64,000 bases of DNA. Source: Branchiostoma floridae (taxonomy: Eukaryota > Chordata > Leptocardii > Amphioxiformes > Branchiostomatidae). The stretch is from positions 86,958 through 150,957 of the forward strand of contig NW_023365791.1 in NCBI RefSeq assembly GCF_000003815.2, read 5' to 3'. Positions 63,055-64,000 of this stretch are shown here, in pieces. Below the pieces are notes generated by a model, which did no database searches, was not told the origin of the DNA, and saw nothing but the letters and a program-made list of their open reading frames with translations. Within the stretch, counting starts at the first letter, position 1, and each line of letters opens with the position of its first letter. The position numbers were made by a program, and so were the translations under genes.

Positions 63055-64000
63055 ATGTTGCGGTCGGTGTTGTTGGTGTTCGCGGTGTTATTCGCCACAG
63101 GTGAGATCACTAAGACGAGTAAAATTTTGTCATGGTCAGTTTGGTGTGTAGAAGTTTATGATTCGCGAAAGTAAACATAGGTTTCGTAATACATGTACCA
63201 TATCCTCGCCCGCGGAACAGGCCCTTACGNNNNNNNNNNNNNNNNNNNNNNNNNNNNNNNNNNNNNNNNNNNNNNNNNNNNNNNNNNNNNNNNNNNNNNN
63301 NNNNNNNNNNNNNNNNNNNNNNNNNNNNNAGACAATGGTACATTCCAGGCGAGTATTAAAACGCTCTTCTAGACGCATGTTACTGTATGTGGTCCAGCGT
63401 AATAAATCTACGCTTTAACTCACCATGTTTATATAAATATATATCACAAATTGCATCAGAAGGAACTTAGTTTGTAATAAAAAATAATGCATATTCATTG
63501 TGGGTCAAAAAGTTTTACAAAACCTGTTTAATGTGCCAATAATTCATCTGACATAAATTATGATAATGAGGGGGGGGCGACATGTGGAACTCGGGATTTT
63601 TAAGCGTAGAATCTAGTCTAACTTACCAAAATAACATAAAATACGCGGCAAGGCACAGCTTTTTTAAAAAGATTTCTTGTTTGGTTACAGAGTCATACCA
63701 ATGTATACGTAGCCTCCTTCGCACACTTCGAGTGGGGCTATCTTTATTTTATTTATTCGTTCGGCTGTTTACGGGGCTGCCCAACTAGCCATAGGCTATT
63801 GCCAAGGGTTAACCCAGCCCCCCCCCCCCCCCTTTATTCGGGGGGGTGGCTGGTTCGTGATTTTCAACGTTGGCTAGGTTCTCTTTAATGTGTCATGAAA
63901 AGGAGTGGATACAAGTATACAGCCTCATAAAAGCTTCAAATTAAGTTCTTACATACACGTACATTCCTACAGTGACAGCTGAGTACTGTCAGAAGTACGG
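63055..64000 (+). CDS. Third Shisa-family gene, 5' end only (runs off the window)
   Basis: Exon 1 (63055-63100) encodes the signal peptide MLRSVLLVFAVLFAT and ends in phase 1 at CACAG/gtgaga. Exon 2 begins at 63973 after cctacag and reads VTAEYCQKYG to the window end. AEYC at that point, straight after a phase-1 signal-peptide intron, is exactly the start of the Shisa domain in the gene at 44476-48538. In-frame ATGs further up (62920) would destroy the signal peptide and are taken as leader. A 100-N gap (63230-63329) is in the intron. Confidence 0.7.

Overview
The window looks like genomic DNA of an invertebrate chordate, most likely an amphioxus (Branchiostoma). The evidence is split genes with short conserved exons and GT-AG introns, single-copy forms of families that are duplicated in vertebrates, dense palindromic mini-transposons, and SINE-like repeats. 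Species assignment is inference. Three assembly gaps (runs of N) are present at 20217-21053, 46157-46256 and 63230-63329.

Layout. 1-17215 (minus): a USP4/USP11/USP15-type ubiquitin protease in at least 22 coding exons, cut off by the left edge before its catalytic His region. 17564-17927 (plus): a possible compact intronless unit (TATA box, 96-codon frame, AATAAA), head-to-head with the protease. 18671-18724 (minus): a lone candidate last exon. 21550-26513 (plus): a mitochondrial carnitine/acylcarnitine carrier (SLC25A20) with two interchangeable first exons. 28026-30476 (plus): a two-exon xyloside xylosyltransferase (XXYLT1). 32308-34322 (minus): a small single-pass membrane protein with two PPxY motifs, convergent with XXYLT1. 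34600-41260: a repeat block of a ~214-bp satellite split by a ~3-kb inverted-repeat element that carries a further ~1.1-kb inverted-repeat element, then two more tandem arrays. 44476-48538 (minus): a complete Shisa-family gene. 51989-56471 (minus): a galactose-3-O-sulfotransferase-like enzyme with an altered cofactor loop and an odd proline-rich tail. 59012-about 62790 (minus) and 63055 to the right edge (plus): two more Shisa-type genes that appear to share a divergent promoter.

How the genes relate. There is no operon logic. USP4, SLC25A20 and SHISA5 are, from memory, close together on human 3p21.31, so this window may preserve a piece of the ancestral chordate chromosome. The three or four small type I membrane proteins share a plan: signal-peptide exon ending in phase 1, transmembrane exon, and a proline/tyrosine-rich tail. 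They look like a local family expansion into which the sulfotransferase gene is interspersed.

The intergenic and intronic DNA is dominated by small non-autonomous transposons. For several families the target-site duplications can be read directly (9 bp for the TCTCCAAGCAGA family, 8 bp for two hAT-like elements, TA for two others). Exon joins were made by hand from splice signals, reading frame and family similarity recalled from memory; no alignment was run.
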